DNA of 28,478 nucleotides from Chromera velia (GCA_018398765.1 JAHBMJ010000232.1:1-28478); one strand, 5' to 3'. Counted from the first letter of the stretch, positions 1-10,735 are shown. Program-made: numbers and translations. The notes: generated by a model not told the origin, from the sequence alone.

Positions 1-684
1 CAATCACCTGCGCCCTTTCTCTGGTATCAAGGATCAGTCTATCCGATGGGTCTCTGTAAATAAGGGTGCTTCCAACGCTGCTTGCAGACTGTCGTTTGAA
101 GAACGAGAAAATTCTGTCCGGTGGTAATTCAGGTCAGTCTGGGGTGGGAGGTTGTCTTCAGAGCGCTTCTGGTGGAAGTCTTGCGTTCCTCGGTCGGTCT
201 GTGACTGTTTTTATTTCTGGAAAGGGGTCTCTAGGGGAATGTATCTGTCAGAAGCGAAGAGATATGGAGGCAGCAGGAGATGCAATTTGCACACGAACTT
301 TTGCTGGGGAAGTGTATCTAGACTTAGTGCCTGGAGGGTTCTCGATGACTGACGGTGGTGTGCATGAACACAGTAGGTGTACTGATCGAGCAAGAAAGTG
401 CTCAAGTTTTCTGGGTCAGTCGCAAAGTCCAAGTTCCTTTGGAGAGTCTCTTCTGTCAGGGTTCGTGCTTGTTGTACTCTTCCTGTTCGCAGTAATCGGG
501 GTGGGTCTCTGAGGAGAACGAATCTGAGGGCTTCTCTGATCGGTGGGGGAATCTGGTCAAAGTTGAGGTGAGGTCTTCCAGGTAAGTTTTGTTGTTGCTG
601 AAGGATCTTGACTGGGTGCGATACGAGTTTGTGTTGTTACTTGTTTTTTTAAATCTGGAAGTTTGAGAATGGAAAAAAAATGGG
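1..684. other. Decayed or unrecognised sequence, no supported gene
   Basis: Short open stretches exist on both strands: a plus frame over about 152-352 rich in Trp and Cys, and minus frames over 211-432 and 456-728. None carries a domain I recognise, none has a convincing start plus splice sites, and each is broken within about 100 codons. The mixture suggests an old mobile element, but no family can be named. Confidence 0.4.
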
Positions 685-960
685 CAGCGCTTCGCGGTTT
701 GCTCTGGTCTTTTTGGGTGTTCTCTCAAAGGATGAAAGAGGACAGAAAACGAAAATTTAGCAGCGCTTCACGGTTTATTCTGGTTTTGTTTCGGTTTTCT
801 TCTCAAAGGACAGAAGGGAGAATAAAACAAAAATTCGGCAGCGCTTCGCGGTTTGCTCCAGTTTTGTTTCGGTTTTCTTCTTAAAGGACAGAAGGGAGAA
901 TAAAACGAGAATTCTGCAGCGCTTCACGGTTTGCTCTGGTTTTGTTGTGATTCTTCTCCA
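685..960. repeat. 78-bp tandem repeat, about 3.5 copies
   Basis: The block beginning CAGCGCTTC(G/A)CGGTTT recurs at about 685, 761, 839 and 917, so the periods are 76, 78 and 78 bp. Each unit also carries TTCTTCTCAAAGGACAGAAGGGAGAATAAAAC-like sequence with substitutions. As 78 is a multiple of three, parts of the array stay open on both strands, which explains the short repetitive frames there. Confidence 0.8.
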
Positions 961-1202
961 AGTCAAAGGTGAAGGTCGTTTCAACTCGAAGGGCTCTTAA
1001 AGTTTGTGGTTGATGAAGGCGTCAGAGCGTACCAGAAGCTGGGCGTGAAAGCGTGCCGATGTGGATGGAGTTGAGAAGGCAGAGAAGGAAGTCCGGAGAC
1101 AGCAGGGTCCAAAGGAGCGACAGCTGCCCACACATAGGAGAAGTGCTTAAAGTTTCTGAAGGGTCTCTAGCGAGTGACAGAAGGAACTGCTAGATCCAGC
1201 GC

Positions 1203-1484
1203 TTGCAGGTGTGGTTGGATGAAGAGAACTCTTTGGTATCGGTTTCTGAAGAAGAGTGGTCGCCCGTACAGTACGAGCTTCTCTCTCGGTCTCTTGTTGG
1301 GGTTCCCGGCAAGGAAGAAAGTTCCCAAAGTTGCCTGGATAGAAATCTTCCAAGTGTCTGTGCTGAGAGACTCGATTGGTCTCCAGCTAGTTTCACTCTT
1401 TGCAGGTTGTGTTCGACTCTTGTGGCAAGTCACCACGTGAACTGCGCTAGTCGGACTTCGTGTCTGAGCCAGGCAGCCAGGTAA
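1203..1484 (+). CDS. Possible coding fragment of unknown function
   Basis: A 93-codon plus-strand frame with an acidic, protein-like start (QVWLDEENSLVSVSEEEW) followed by a Ser- and Cys-rich half. The opposite strand is also open over the same bases, so the coding strand is not settled. No domain is recognised and no flanking exon could be joined. It may be an exon, or a remnant of the same decayed element that fills the first 1.6 kb. Existence as a gene is weakly supported. Confidence 0.2.
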   Translation: MQVWLDEENSLVSVSEEEWSPVQYELLSRSLVGVPGKEESSQSCLDRNLPSVCAERLDWSPASFTLCRLCSTLVASHHVNCASRTSCLSQAAR

Positions 1485-1739
1485 AGCTAGAAGAGAACGG
1501 GGCGCCAAAGAGCCTAGAAGGAACACTCACAGAGAGCTAATTGATTGAAGTTGTTTGTGCAAGAAGGTTTAAGACTGAGTTCGATTTTAGACCGGGTTCA
1601 GATTCTTCCAAGTCAGAAGTTCAGTTCAGAGTAAGAATCGAATCTAAAGTTCAGAGAGAATCTTTTTAAGTTCAGAGCCGCCTCCTTCGACGAGCTTGAA
1701 ATCTTTATTTCCAAATCGCACTTCAATTTTGTTTTTTTG

Positions 1740-1890
1740 TTTCAATCTGATTTTTCGGATTTTTCTGTTAAATATGTCCGTCCGATTTTCTGGACCCGTC
1801 TGATTTTCCGGACGCGTCCGATTTTCCGGACACGTCCGATTTTCCAGATGCGTCCGATTTTCCAGACGCGTCCAATTTTCCGGATATGTC
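1740..1890. repeat. 18-bp minisatellite (TCCGATTTTCCGGACGCG-type)
   Basis: Seven or so copies of an 18-bp unit, TCCGATTTTC(C/T)(G/A)GA(C/T)(A/G)CG and variants, lie head to tail. The period is six codons, so both strands stay open and read as RPIFRT (plus) or KIGRVR (minus) repeats. These frames are by-products of the array. It is followed by AT-rich DNA. Confidence 0.8.
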
Positions 1891-2019
1891 TAACGCCTGA
1901 TCCAGCGGCCTTGATCATCTTTCCAAGTGGTCTCAAGTTGTGATTTTACCTGCAACACTTACTGTATCTAGCATTTTCCTAGGTGTGCTCCAATTGAGCT
2001 TGAACTCGTTTGGATCCCG

Positions 2020-2300
2020 TTCCTGCAATTCTATATTTATTTATTTCTTTATAATTATAATCAATGTATTTAATTCATTTTTTTTTCTTATCTCACTTCT
2101 TCTTTATTTCCAAAAACAATTATTCACTAAATCTTTCTAAATAAATCTATTTTTTTTAAATTATTTTTTTATCTTTCTTTTAGACTAAGTACTGTCTTTA
2201 TTTTTATTAGCTGATCAATAATTTAATTCCTATTATTTACTAAACTAATTTAATAATTTCTTTACTTTTAAACTAAGACCATTAGCGATTTCCTCTGTAT
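2020..2300. other. AT-rich, T-biased gene-free stretch
   Basis: Mostly T and A with TTTATTTATTT, TAATTATAATC and similar low-complexity words. No open frame of interest and no inverted-repeat termini were seen. It may be intergenic or element 3' sequence. Confidence 0.6.
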
Positions 2301-2411
2301 ATTTCTAAGAGTCTAAAGTGCAACGGAACAGGGGTCTGTGAGTGGGGGTTCTCTCTCTACGATAAGGTTTACTCTGAGAAGAGAAACCGTCTTACCCAGC
2401 CGCACCAGGAC

Positions 2412-2624
2412 TTGCTGGTCACCACACACACCAACCTCCACCTCCAAAGGGTTCATCAGAGGAACGTCGGGCACCACAGGAGAAAGACCCAGATTTTGGG
2501 ACTCCAAGAATGTGACCTTACATTGGACAAGTCTGCCGAGACATTTGATGATGAGCTAGATGGAGAGATGACGATTGAATACCTGAAGAGCATCGGACTG
2601 GAGTTCAGAGAGGCTCCTTTCTGA
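2412..2624 (+). CDS. Possible terminal exon or gene fragment, unknown function
   Basis: A plus-strand frame ending in TGA whose last 40 residues look like real protein: an acidic stretch (DKSAETFDDELDGEMTIEYL) followed by KSIGLEFREAPF and the stop. The upstream part is less convincing. A minus-strand frame over about 2313-2507 is also open and protein-like, so this may be an overlap of decayed element sequence. No domain is recognised, and no upstream exon was joined with confidence. Confidence 0.25.
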   Translation: MLVTTHTNLHLQRVHQRNVGHHRRKTQILGLQECDLTLDKSAETFDDELDGEMTIEYLKSIGLEFREAPF

Positions 2625-2734
2625 GTCACTATAATTCATCATCACCATATCATAACTCAACAGACGTTCATAGAGCATTAACGTAGGTTAAATGACCCCC
2701 TAGGACGCTAAAAATAGAAGAAATTTTTTTTTAA

Positions 2735-2860
2735 GGTCTAGTACAGTAGTACAGTACAGTGTACTAGACAGTGTAGATGTTATAGTACAGTAGTATAGTA
2801 TAGTACAGTGTTACACAGTAGTACAGTGTGGTACAGTGTACTTGTGCAACTATAGTTTTT
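2735..2860. repeat. AGTACAGT-rich short tandem repeat
   Basis: Irregular head-to-tail copies of AGTACAGT, AGTATAGT and GTACAGTGT across about 120 bp, with scattered substitutions. Neighbouring DNA from 2625 to 3200 otherwise contains only short AT-leaning sequence with no gene seen. Confidence 0.8.
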
Positions 2861-3205
2861 CAGAGTTCTTCCATAGATTCTAAGGTTCCTGTTTGATTTC
2901 CTAGCAATTTTAGTCTTTCTATACTTAATTTAGGTCTTTCATGGTTCCTGTGGTAGCCTTAGTTCAGAGTGGTCAGGAACCACATTTTAGGAACTTGGGA
3001 ACCAAACCGCTGGACACCTACTTTTTGCATGAGAACTAATGAGAACCGGTTAAGAACCAAGCTAAAACATATCACAATAGACTTTTCAGACATTACAATA
3101 TATTCTATTTAATCAATTTTCCTTTAGACAGAATCTGTTTATCATTTTTGATACTAGGAACCAAGTGGGCATTACCATAGGCTGCACACAGTGCGGCCCC
3201 GTAGT

Positions 3206-3210
3206 GTGTG

Positions 3211-3245
<35 letters not shown>

Positions 3246-3285
3246 ATATGTGTGTGTGTATGTATATGTATGCGTGTGTGTGTGT

Positions 3286-3328
<43 letters not shown>

Positions 3329-3330
3329 CT
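3206..3330. repeat. TG/TA microsatellite
   Basis: A (TA)n core followed by (TG)n broken by TA and TGTATG units. It creates long artificial Cys/Val/Tyr frames on the plus strand and Thr/His frames on the minus strand, none of which is a gene. Confidence 0.95.
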
Positions 3331-3476
3331 TCCCCCCCTTGACTGCGAAGCACTCCAAGACTTCATCATGGCCCAACCCGACTCTTCCTTCACAATGGCT
3401 CAAGGCCCCATCAACGAAGCCCCAGACCATGCCTATGAAGCTGACACTGAAGGAGCTCACCGGCCTGTAGGAGCCT

Positions 3477-3869
3477 ATGTCCGAGATCATAACACCTTCT
3501 TCCACCGTCCCGAGAGTGATGGAAGAAGAGGAAACTGAGGAAGAGTTCGTGAATTCACTCCCTCTCTCAGATATCCTACGATCCGTCAAGATTGAGGACA
3601 TGGTCAAGGAGGGGGAGAACACGGAGAAGTACGACAAGAGCGCCAAGAGAGTGAATAAAGGACAACTCCGCAAGAGACTCCTGAAGAGTATCGAGAGTAA
3701 GAAGCCTAGAAAGGCACTCATATACCGCATCGTAAAGATTCTTACAAATATGTGCCGAGCAGCTTCTCGATCAAACTCAAGTTTACGAAAAAATAATTAC
3801 GGAGATGAAAAAAACTCAAGTCGCGAGGCAATGCCATGTATGCGATATTCTTTTTTTAGTTTCAAATAA
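3477..3869 (+). pseudogene. Decayed coding fragment, charged helical protein of unknown family
   Basis: A 130-codon plus frame whose first 90 residues look like real protein: acidic (RVMEEEETEEEFVNSLPLSD), then rich in Lys and Arg (KGQLRKRLLKSIESKKPRKA). The same frame is open upstream from about 3345 except for one TAG near 3471. A second frame over 3340-3538 is also protein-like, which suggests an old frameshift. AATAAA occurs at the end of the frame, near 3866. No domain was recognised. A degenerate mobile-element gene or host pseudogene are both possible. Confidence 0.3.
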
Positions 3870-4387
3870 AAATTCTTGGTGTCAGGCCGGATGCGCTGTT
3901 GCTGTGCTGTCATTTTTTGAGTCTTTGTTATTACATACATACTTGTGCCATGCTTTATATACGAGAGTGTTCGACCTCCAAATTTCCGTGATCAAATTTA
4001 TGCCTGCGTCAGAAACTTAATGAAGTTTTAGTTCAAAAAAAAAAAAAATCGTTCGAATTCATATATCCGTTACATGCGATCGATCGAGTGACAAAAAAAA
4101 AAAAAAAAGGCCGGGGGAGGGGGGACCTTTAAGCATGTAAGTGACATTATCATTTCTCGAGTAAACTCTACAAGAGATCTTACTAGTAGAGCTTTAGATA
4201 ATAATAATCAACGATTGTAAAGTAAGGACTATACTAAAGAAGCAAATGTTATATGATGATCATTGTAATCTAGTTGATATATAGAGATTTGAATTAATTT
4301 GAATCAAACGTGGAATCTTTAATTTTGATCTTAGAAAGGGGCGAATTAGGATGAATGCTATATGCGCTACTCTAGTCTCTAGTTTAC
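3870..4387. other. Gene-free AT-leaning spacer
   Basis: Contains two long A runs near 4035 and 4093, a short G-rich patch near 4110, and otherwise AT-leaning unique sequence. No coding, RNA or element signal was seen. Confidence 0.6.
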
Positions 4388-5618
4388 CGCACGGACGTGG
4401 GCGGGCGGGACATGAGGGGGGTCTCAATCAAACCGGACCCCGCCGCCCACACTGCACGATTTTGGCCTCATATAGGGAAAGGAAAAAAGAGCCCTGCCTT
4501 CCTTTTTTCCCGCTTCTGAACCCCATCCAACTTACCTAGGAGATGTCAGTTCGCCTCTCTAGACTCTCTCTAGCTGCTTGGTACAGAAAAAACGACTCCA
4601 ACACACACAGGGAGTGCAAAGAACGGACGTCTGAGCTCTGACACCTGAAGAGGCCAAAGAGGCCTCCCTGGACTCAGAAGTGAATAAAAGGCTGTGATGC
4701 ATCAATGATGATAAAATGTATACCGACACACAGGTAACTTAGTTCCAACAGGAGATAACGAATGGTTGGTGCACTGTGGACTTTAAGTGACAAGTCTGCC
4801 CAGGAACAGAAAGATACACTCCAGGGGGCAGCCTATATGAAATCGCCGGAAGACCTTTCTCTTTCTTGAGTGCCTCCAACCTGCATTCAGCGTACAAAGG
4901 TACTGCCTAACACGCATACGATCATGTCTAGAGGGAATGAGCAAGACAAAACGACCTACCAGGGGAAGTGGAAGTCGATTAATGCTCCAGAGACGTCATT
5001 TCACCACAACAAAGTAACAACAGAATCTCACCCTCCCAAAATCAGCAGACGCACCGGAAACCGATCCCACTGCTCTCAGAGGATGACAACAGACCTAAAG
5101 CCTTCAGCAAAATTGACGGGGACGACTTTCATGACTTCCTGGCGAAAAGAAAGAATGTTGCTCAGGAGGCCAGAAGGGGCAATTCCTGACTGTTCGCAGT
5201 ATCAACTGCCAAACCCATCCAAGCAGACCAGCGGTGCAACAAGACTTCACCCTGACACAGACATAAGCTGTCTGGTCTTAAAGGAGGGGAATGGTGCGAC
5301 TTTTACCACCCATACTGCTCTGGACAACAAGAAGGAAAGCAAGGCAAGAGGGAACGAACTTGGCCCTCTACAGACATCTGTGAGCTTTCTGAGGTTTTTT
5401 CAGACATTTTGGTGATTTTGAGGGTGACCCCGGAAAGTTGCGGTCAAAATTTTGCCAGATTTGAAATGCCGGGGTCCTGACGATCATTTTGGTAGGTCGC
5501 GGGCCTCTGGGGCCACCGGGGCCGCCAGATAAGGCCATACTGCACGTTTTTAGCTTCGTATGGGGTCTTACCGTTTGATTAAGACCCCTCTCATATCCCG
5601 CCCGCCCACGTCCGTGCG
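4388..5618. mobile_element. Terminal-inverted-repeat DNA element, 1.2 kb, non-autonomous
   Basis: The left end reads CGCACGGACGTGGGCGGGCG inward from 4388. The reverse complement of the right end, read inward from 5618, begins with the same 20 bases. The similarity goes on for about 50 bp, through a (G)GGGTCT(C/T)AATCAAAC block, with a few mismatches. Further in, both arms keep a TGCACG(A/T)TTTT(G/A)G patch, so the repeats may be longer but decayed. The 181-codon frame inside (4870-5415) has an odd composition and no transposase motif. A second frame contains a short protein-like run (FSKIDGDDFHDFLAKRKN), so the interior may be decayed coding sequence. No clear target-site duplication was found. 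Confidence 0.7.
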
Positions 5619-6660
5619 ACCCGTAAGTTTATATGCTATACCGATTTATTAGTTATAACAGTATTACACTATTAGTGACACTGACTATTCTGCCAGTGTC
5701 TAGTGCTAAGTCTAGTGTTCCATTCAACATGATCGAGTTGTTGACTGCATGTATCGGAGCCTAGGCGCCACACATAAAAAAAAGAAAAACAAAAATTAGG
5801 CGTCCTCAACTTTTTTTTTTTTAATATCAAAAGTTAGGTTCATATTTTGTATGGGAAAATAAGTTTCAGAGTCGAAAGTGATTCTTTTCCTTTTGGAGGC
5901 ACTTGAAAAAAAAATAAAAAAAAAATTAGGCATTCCCAAGTTCCCAACTTTTTTTTTCTTTTTTTTTTTCTATGTGCGGCATAAGGCTGAGAAAAGGTGC
6001 ATAAGGTGCTGGTGCAAAAACAGGTTTATACCTTAAATCAGGTGCAAAATAAGGTGTACCGTTTACCCTATGAAAGCTATGTTTCTAGGGTTGATTTCTA
6101 GTGTTTCTAACGGCCAAAAAGCGTCTCATTCAAAGCTTAAAAGCTTATTATGATATAGATTTGTTACACTAGTTTTTACTATGCAAAACAACTTTAAATG
6201 TCGCTAGAAATATCAGTGAAAAGGCGATAAAAAGCAAAAATAAAAATTTTATAATTAAAGACTCTATGTCTCTGACTGTCTCATGACTTCGGTCTCTTTC
6301 TAGGTCTCTTTTCTCAACTTAAACAACGTTTTTCACCTCTCCAATGCTTTTTCTGTATGCTTATAGTGTTTGAATATGTTTGGCACCGTTTACGTGCTAC
6401 ACCGTAGTCCAGTTCTATCCCTACGGTCCATAAAACCTTCAAACTGCATGCATGCCCCTTTGGAGCAAACTCATGAAGAAAACAACCACAAATGGTGCGT
6501 TTTCATAAAAAAGAAAAAGAAGAAAGAATGAAACAAAAGAAAGCTTTTTTTTATTTGCATTTTTCCTCTGAGCAAGGGCAAGTGAGGATGAGTGAGGGCC
6601 TGATCTCAAGGCTCAGAGCCCAGCCCCGTCATATACCCTAGCTCTCTTCTTTACTCACCC
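5619..6660. other. Gene-free stretch with poly-A/poly-T blocks
   Basis: Two copies of an AAAAATTAGGC...CAACTTTTTTTTT block occur near 5795 and 5925. A GGTGCA-rich patch lies at 5995-6060. The rest is AT-leaning. No gene is seen. Confidence 0.55.
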
Positions 6661-6689
6661 CCTAGCTCACCCGCACACACAAAATGATA

Positions 6690-6755
6690 ACGGAGGACAA
6701 AAAAGAGGAAGAAGAGAAAGAAGAAGAGGAGAAAGAAGAGGAGAGAGCAAGCTCC
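6690..6755. repeat. Purine tract (GAA/GAGGAA)n
   Basis: About 60 bp of near-pure purine built from GAAGAG, AAAGAAG and GAGGAG words. The Glu/Lys frame that crosses it is a product of the repeat. Confidence 0.8.
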
Positions 6756-6944
6756 TTACAGACTTTGTCTCACTCGAAGTCCAACTTGAAAGTCGACCCT
6801 GCTGCAAAGAGAAGAGGTACTCATGCTTCAATAGACTTAATTTCATGCAGCGCATGCATGCGTTATCAAACGTGCATTCAATGACCTCTGTATGCATGTA
6901 GCCAATTTTAATTTTTCCTTAAAAATCGGCTGATTGGATTTGTT

Positions 6945-7035
6945 CCGTGCGCGCGCACCGCGGCCCGGCAACACGCGCGTTTGGGGCCGCGGGGAGCCGC
7001 AAAGGCGGGGCAGCGGCGCGTTGCAAAGCCATCAC
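6945..7035. other. GC-rich patch
   Basis: A dense run of CGCGCG, GGCCCGG and GGGGCCGCGG words in otherwise AT-balanced DNA. It resembles the GC patch at 10630-10720, upstream of the stress-protein gene, and could be a promoter-associated island. No gene start next to it could be supported. Confidence 0.35.
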
Positions 7036-7067
7036 GCTAACACTTTTCACCCAATTCCATTCAGTCA

Positions 7068-7140
7068 GGTGCATCTGGTGCAAAACAGGTGCATCTGGTG
7101 CAACTTCTTGTTTTGCACCTTTTCTGAGGTGCACCTTTTC
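7068..7140. repeat. GGTGCA direct and inverted repeats
   Basis: CAGGTGCATCTGGTGCAA occurs twice in tandem (about 7068 and 7089). It is followed by the inverted partners GTTTTGCACC and GAGGTGCACC, so the block can form a hairpin. A related GGTGCA-rich patch lies at 5995-6060. Confidence 0.65.
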
Positions 7141-7149
7141 CAAGCCCTA

Positions 7150-8704
7150 GTGCGGCGCCTAGATCGGAGCACTAGTCGGAGCAACTTGAATGTATTCAGG
7201 GTTGTATGCAAAGCAGCAAATGGGCACTCTATTATATACCAGACCGACTGGATGCTCACGCACCCTACGACCCTCGCGCGAATCTTCAGTGCAGATCCAC
7301 TGTCACCCACACATCTATACTTTAAAGCTGAGTGAAAGCTAGACCGAAACAAGAATGACGGGCCGTTGACGGATGTATTTGCCCCTCAGACTCGATCTTC
7401 AACGCTAGCTCCAACACCTGCTGCTTTTCCTTACTATGAATTTGCTCACAAACCACGGAGGCCTGACGAGGATCCACTGATTCAACGCACCCCATCCCCC
7501 ATTCAATTCTGCACTCATACATCCGGTCGGTCCGTTGGTCAGTCAGTCAGACAGAATTTCAAGTTCGTAAGACGACCCACTCCCCTTCGACTCCCCCCCG
7601 AAACCGTGACCTGCTGTCCGTTTTCACCCCCTCCTTTTTTCGTGCCGCCCATGTGACTAAACCATCCCACGCACCATTTCTTTCTTCCTTCTCCCTCTGC
7701 TGCTCCTTCTTCCCATTTCTTTCCACCTAACCGTTTGATCAGATCAGCGCATTGTCAGGTCTCGCTCTGAAATCTTTTTGTCAATTGATGCTCAAGAATC
7801 GAAAGGCTTCTTTCCGTTTATGGAGGAGCCTCGTTCTTTTTCCTTTCTTTCCTTTTCTTCCCTTCTTTGTCGCAGACGCTGGAAGCCACAAGAGAGAGAG
7901 GAGAGAGAGCAAGAGAGAAGAACACGCGAACAGAGAGAGGTCACACAGGCAATTGCATTTTGTTGGAAGGACATGAAAGGTCATTAAAGGGACACAAGCA
8001 GCACCCCACCACAGAGGCACTTCTGGGTGTGGCACCTCCCAGGTGCTTTGGGTGGGTGGAAGTCCGTGCACGCATTGGTCGACGCACGCAAGAGAGACAT
8101 GCAGAGAGACAGAGAAAAAGGGATAGAGAGGAAAAGAGAAAAATACGAGAAGGCAGCGTTTAAGAAAAGGCACCGCAGCTCACCGCAGCGGAAGAGGTAA
8201 AACAAAGAGAACAGCAGGGGACAGCAGGAAAGAAAGGAACCACGAAAGAAAGAAAAAGACTGACTTGGAGATTAAATACACACAGAAAGAAGAGGGTAAG
8301 TATCGCTGGTTCTCTCCACCTCTCCACACAGACCTCCGTGGAGAGGCAATTAAAGGAAGACGAACGAAAAACAAACAGACAATTCTCTTTTACACCGTCT
8401 TCGAGGGCGCCATATTCCCTTTTTTCTCTATTCCGTGCCCCCCCCTGCTCTCCCTGCAATCACAGAAAGAAACAGAGGGAGGAAACAGGGTTCCCTTTCG
8501 TTTCTGCTTCCACTCCTATCCCTCGAGGTACCCGTCCATCCAGCGTTAATGCATCCTTTCACACCTGCAGGAAGCGAGGAGGCCGGTTGCTGGTTGGATG
8601 GACTCAAGTCTCTCTCCCTCTAACTTCCCCCCTTCCCAACCGCCCCCGGAAACGGCAACACGTACAGCAATGCAGACCGATCGATATATTCTTCTCTGAT
8701 CAGA
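7150..8704. other. Gene-free stretch, purine-skewed downstream of the stress-protein gene
   Basis: From about 7860 to 8490 the plus strand is strongly purine-rich (GAGA, AAAGAA). This is the 3' flank of the minus-strand gene that ends at 8705. The open frames here are low complexity and change strand with composition. No domain, exon pair or RNA gene was recognised. Confidence 0.5.
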
Positions 8705-10287
8705 TCAGTCCTTCACAACCATCACAGGAAGCTTTGCGTGTTCGACAACGAATTTAGAAACGCTTCCCAGGAAGAAACGGCGAAAGCTTCCCAGCCCACG
8801 GCATCCCACAACGAGGAGGTCACTCTTCAACCTCTCGCCCTGCATGCACAGCACAAAAAGATTAAAAAAAAAAAAACGATGCAGAAAGCATCAATAAAGA
8901 GCTACAGGCATCCCACAATGAGGTCACTCTTCAACCTCTCGCCCTCCGCAGCACATCCAAAAGAGAGGACCAAGAAAGGAACAGAAGTGAAGGAAGGAAG
9001 GAAGAAACGAGAGCAGGCGGCCACACCCCCGCACACATGCACAGAGACAAACAGAGAGAAGCAGGAAGACAAAAGACAAATGTAAATGCAAACACCCATA
9101 CTGCCACCGAGAAAGCAGATGCAAAAGGGGCGAAAAAATCTCCATCACCAACCATACATGACACGGAAGTCTACACATGCAGACACACACACACACACAC
9201 GCACATACACCCCCCCACCCCCACCCCAACACACACACCATACAAGCATACGCTCAAACACACGGGGAGAGACAACAAAAGAGACCCCAAGTAGAGAGAA
9301 AGAAGAAAGAAAGAAGCACACGACCGACCGCCTCGCAAACGAGTGCGCCAATCTGATGAGCGCTCGTGGAGTTCTCCAGAGGAAGGAGCAATTTGAACAG
9401 CTTCGGGTGGTGCTCCTTCAGCTCGGCATCACTGATTCCCCCCTTCAAATTTTTCAGCTTCTCATCCGTTGCCTTCACATATTCCTGGGCCAGCTTCGAG
9501 ACCAACTGGTTGCACTTATCCACCACAGCCTCGTTCTGCTGCTTCACCCTCTCGTGAGTCAGGCCGCTCAGGTTGGAATCGGGCCACACAGCGAAGGTCG
9601 GGTAGGCTGCTGCGCAAAAACGGGAGAGCCCAGGAAACGATGAACACATGCATCGACATAAAGTGCATTCAGAACTCTTCGTGTGACAGTCTCGTAATCC
9701 CCGAACAGGCTGCGTGCCTGCCTGACTGACTGACTGACTTGCGTGACTCTGCATAAGGAGGAGGTGTTCCAAAGTCGCCCTCTCCCAGATGGTGGTCAAC
9801 ACGACAACGTCATTGGGAGTCAGGTCGAGGTGCTTGGCAAGCCAGGCAACGGCACGCTCGCTGTACTCAGAGCTGTCCACGCACACCTACAAGGTAACGC
9901 AGAACACGGCAAACAGGGAGAGGCAAGGGGTGTGGGAATCAGGAAACAGAGAAGAGCAAGCACTTGCTTGAAAATGGTTGGCCTCACAGAGGAGACGGAA
10001 GAAGAGAAATGGCATCAACAAAGAAAACAATGAAGGAACGCACTCGCTCATTCTACATGCGTGTTCGGAGCAGATCACGCCTACAACTGAATGGCCAACA
10101 GAGCACAATCCTGCGCGTTTCTTGCACAGTCCATGCACAAGAAGTTCGATCGACTGACAGTGAAAAGACGGGACTTGAAGTCAGCGGGATCAGCTCCAGG
10201 AGTCTCAGCAGCCTTCTTCTCCCGAAATTCGCTGATCTGACGGAGAAGCTCTTCAATCAGATCGTCAACGGAGCGGTGCTGAGGCAT
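8705..10287 (-). CDS. Universal stress protein (UspA-like), four exons
   Basis: This is a small nucleotide-binding protein of the universal stress protein fold, about 230 residues. Exons (minus strand) are 10159-10287, about 9739-9886, about 9329-9609 and 8705-8839; all phases agree. Exon 1 is a 43-residue start with a helical segment (DDLIEELLRQISEF). Exon 2 begins VCVDSSEYSERAV, the first strand with the family's Asp. Exon 3 carries a helical middle and SAHQIGALVCEA. Exon 4 gives SDLLVVGCRGLGSF, with glycines spaced exactly as G-x2-G-x9-G-S (about residues 198-212), the classical ATP-binding signature, then ends PVMVVKD-stop. The ATG at 10287 is the first in frame. The exon 2 donor could instead be at 9748 and the exon 3 acceptor at 9606. 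ATP binding is inferred from the motif; the physiological role is unknown. Confidence 0.88.
8907..8945 (-). repeat. Partial duplicate of the last stress-protein exon, inside intron 3
   Basis: Bases 8907-8945 repeat 8800-8841 almost exactly, lacking one GAG triplet. On the minus strand the copy reads GERLKSDLIVGCL and then stops, against GERLKSDLLVVGCRG in the true exon. The copy lies about 107 bp upstream of the true exon within intron 3 and keeps an AG just before GGCGAG. Confidence 0.8.
9181..9240. repeat. CA/CCCCA microsatellite in intron 3
   Basis: (CA)n followed by CCCCCA-type units and another (CA)n. It lies within intron 3 of the stress-protein gene and makes artificial His/Thr or Val/Cys frames. 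Confidence 0.9.
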
Positions 10288-10589
10288 CTTTTTGATTCCT
10301 TCTTTGTTTATTTGAGAACGGTTGCAAGTGGTATGAGCCAATCAGCAAACGATGCACCTAATTCTTTTGGAATTCAAGTCAGTTCTGCAAGAGGAAGTTT
10401 CTGCTCAAAGACAACTGTATAACAATCAGTGAAACTGTTTGCATTCCACTCAGTTCTTACTTGGACATCTGTTCAGCTTGCTTCAAATCGAGAGAGGCAA
10501 TGAGACCAGGGTGGTCAGTCGCAGAACCCGTTTTTTGTTGAAAGAGTCGCAACTTTTCAGACTCAAATTCAGTGACGGCTCCAAAAGAC

Positions 10590-10735
10590 TGCATGTATTA
10601 ATATATGAGTCGCGAGAAAAGAACGTATATACGTGTGCGTGACGTGGCGTCCGCGCGCGCGCGCGCGGCCCCCGGTCCCATGCATCAATTGGGCGCGCCA
10701 CTGCGGCGCCGCCGCGCTCAGACTGCAACACAAAA
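10590..10735 (-). promoter_or_regulatory. Possible promoter region of the stress-protein gene
   Basis: About 340-440 bp upstream of the ATG lies a GC-rich island with GTGACGTGG, an eight-fold CG run and GGCGCGCC. It stands out from its surroundings, and no other gene is close. The assignment rests only on position and composition; no TATA box or transcription start can be fixed. Confidence 0.25.

Noticed and set aside
3113-3730. 205-codon minus-strand frame
   Set aside because: A large part is the TG/TA microsatellite read as Thr/His, and the rest is antisense to a more protein-like plus frame.
8924-9241. Minus-strand frame rich in Cys/Val
   Set aside because: It is the CA microsatellite and flanking low-complexity sequence of intron 3 of the stress-protein gene.
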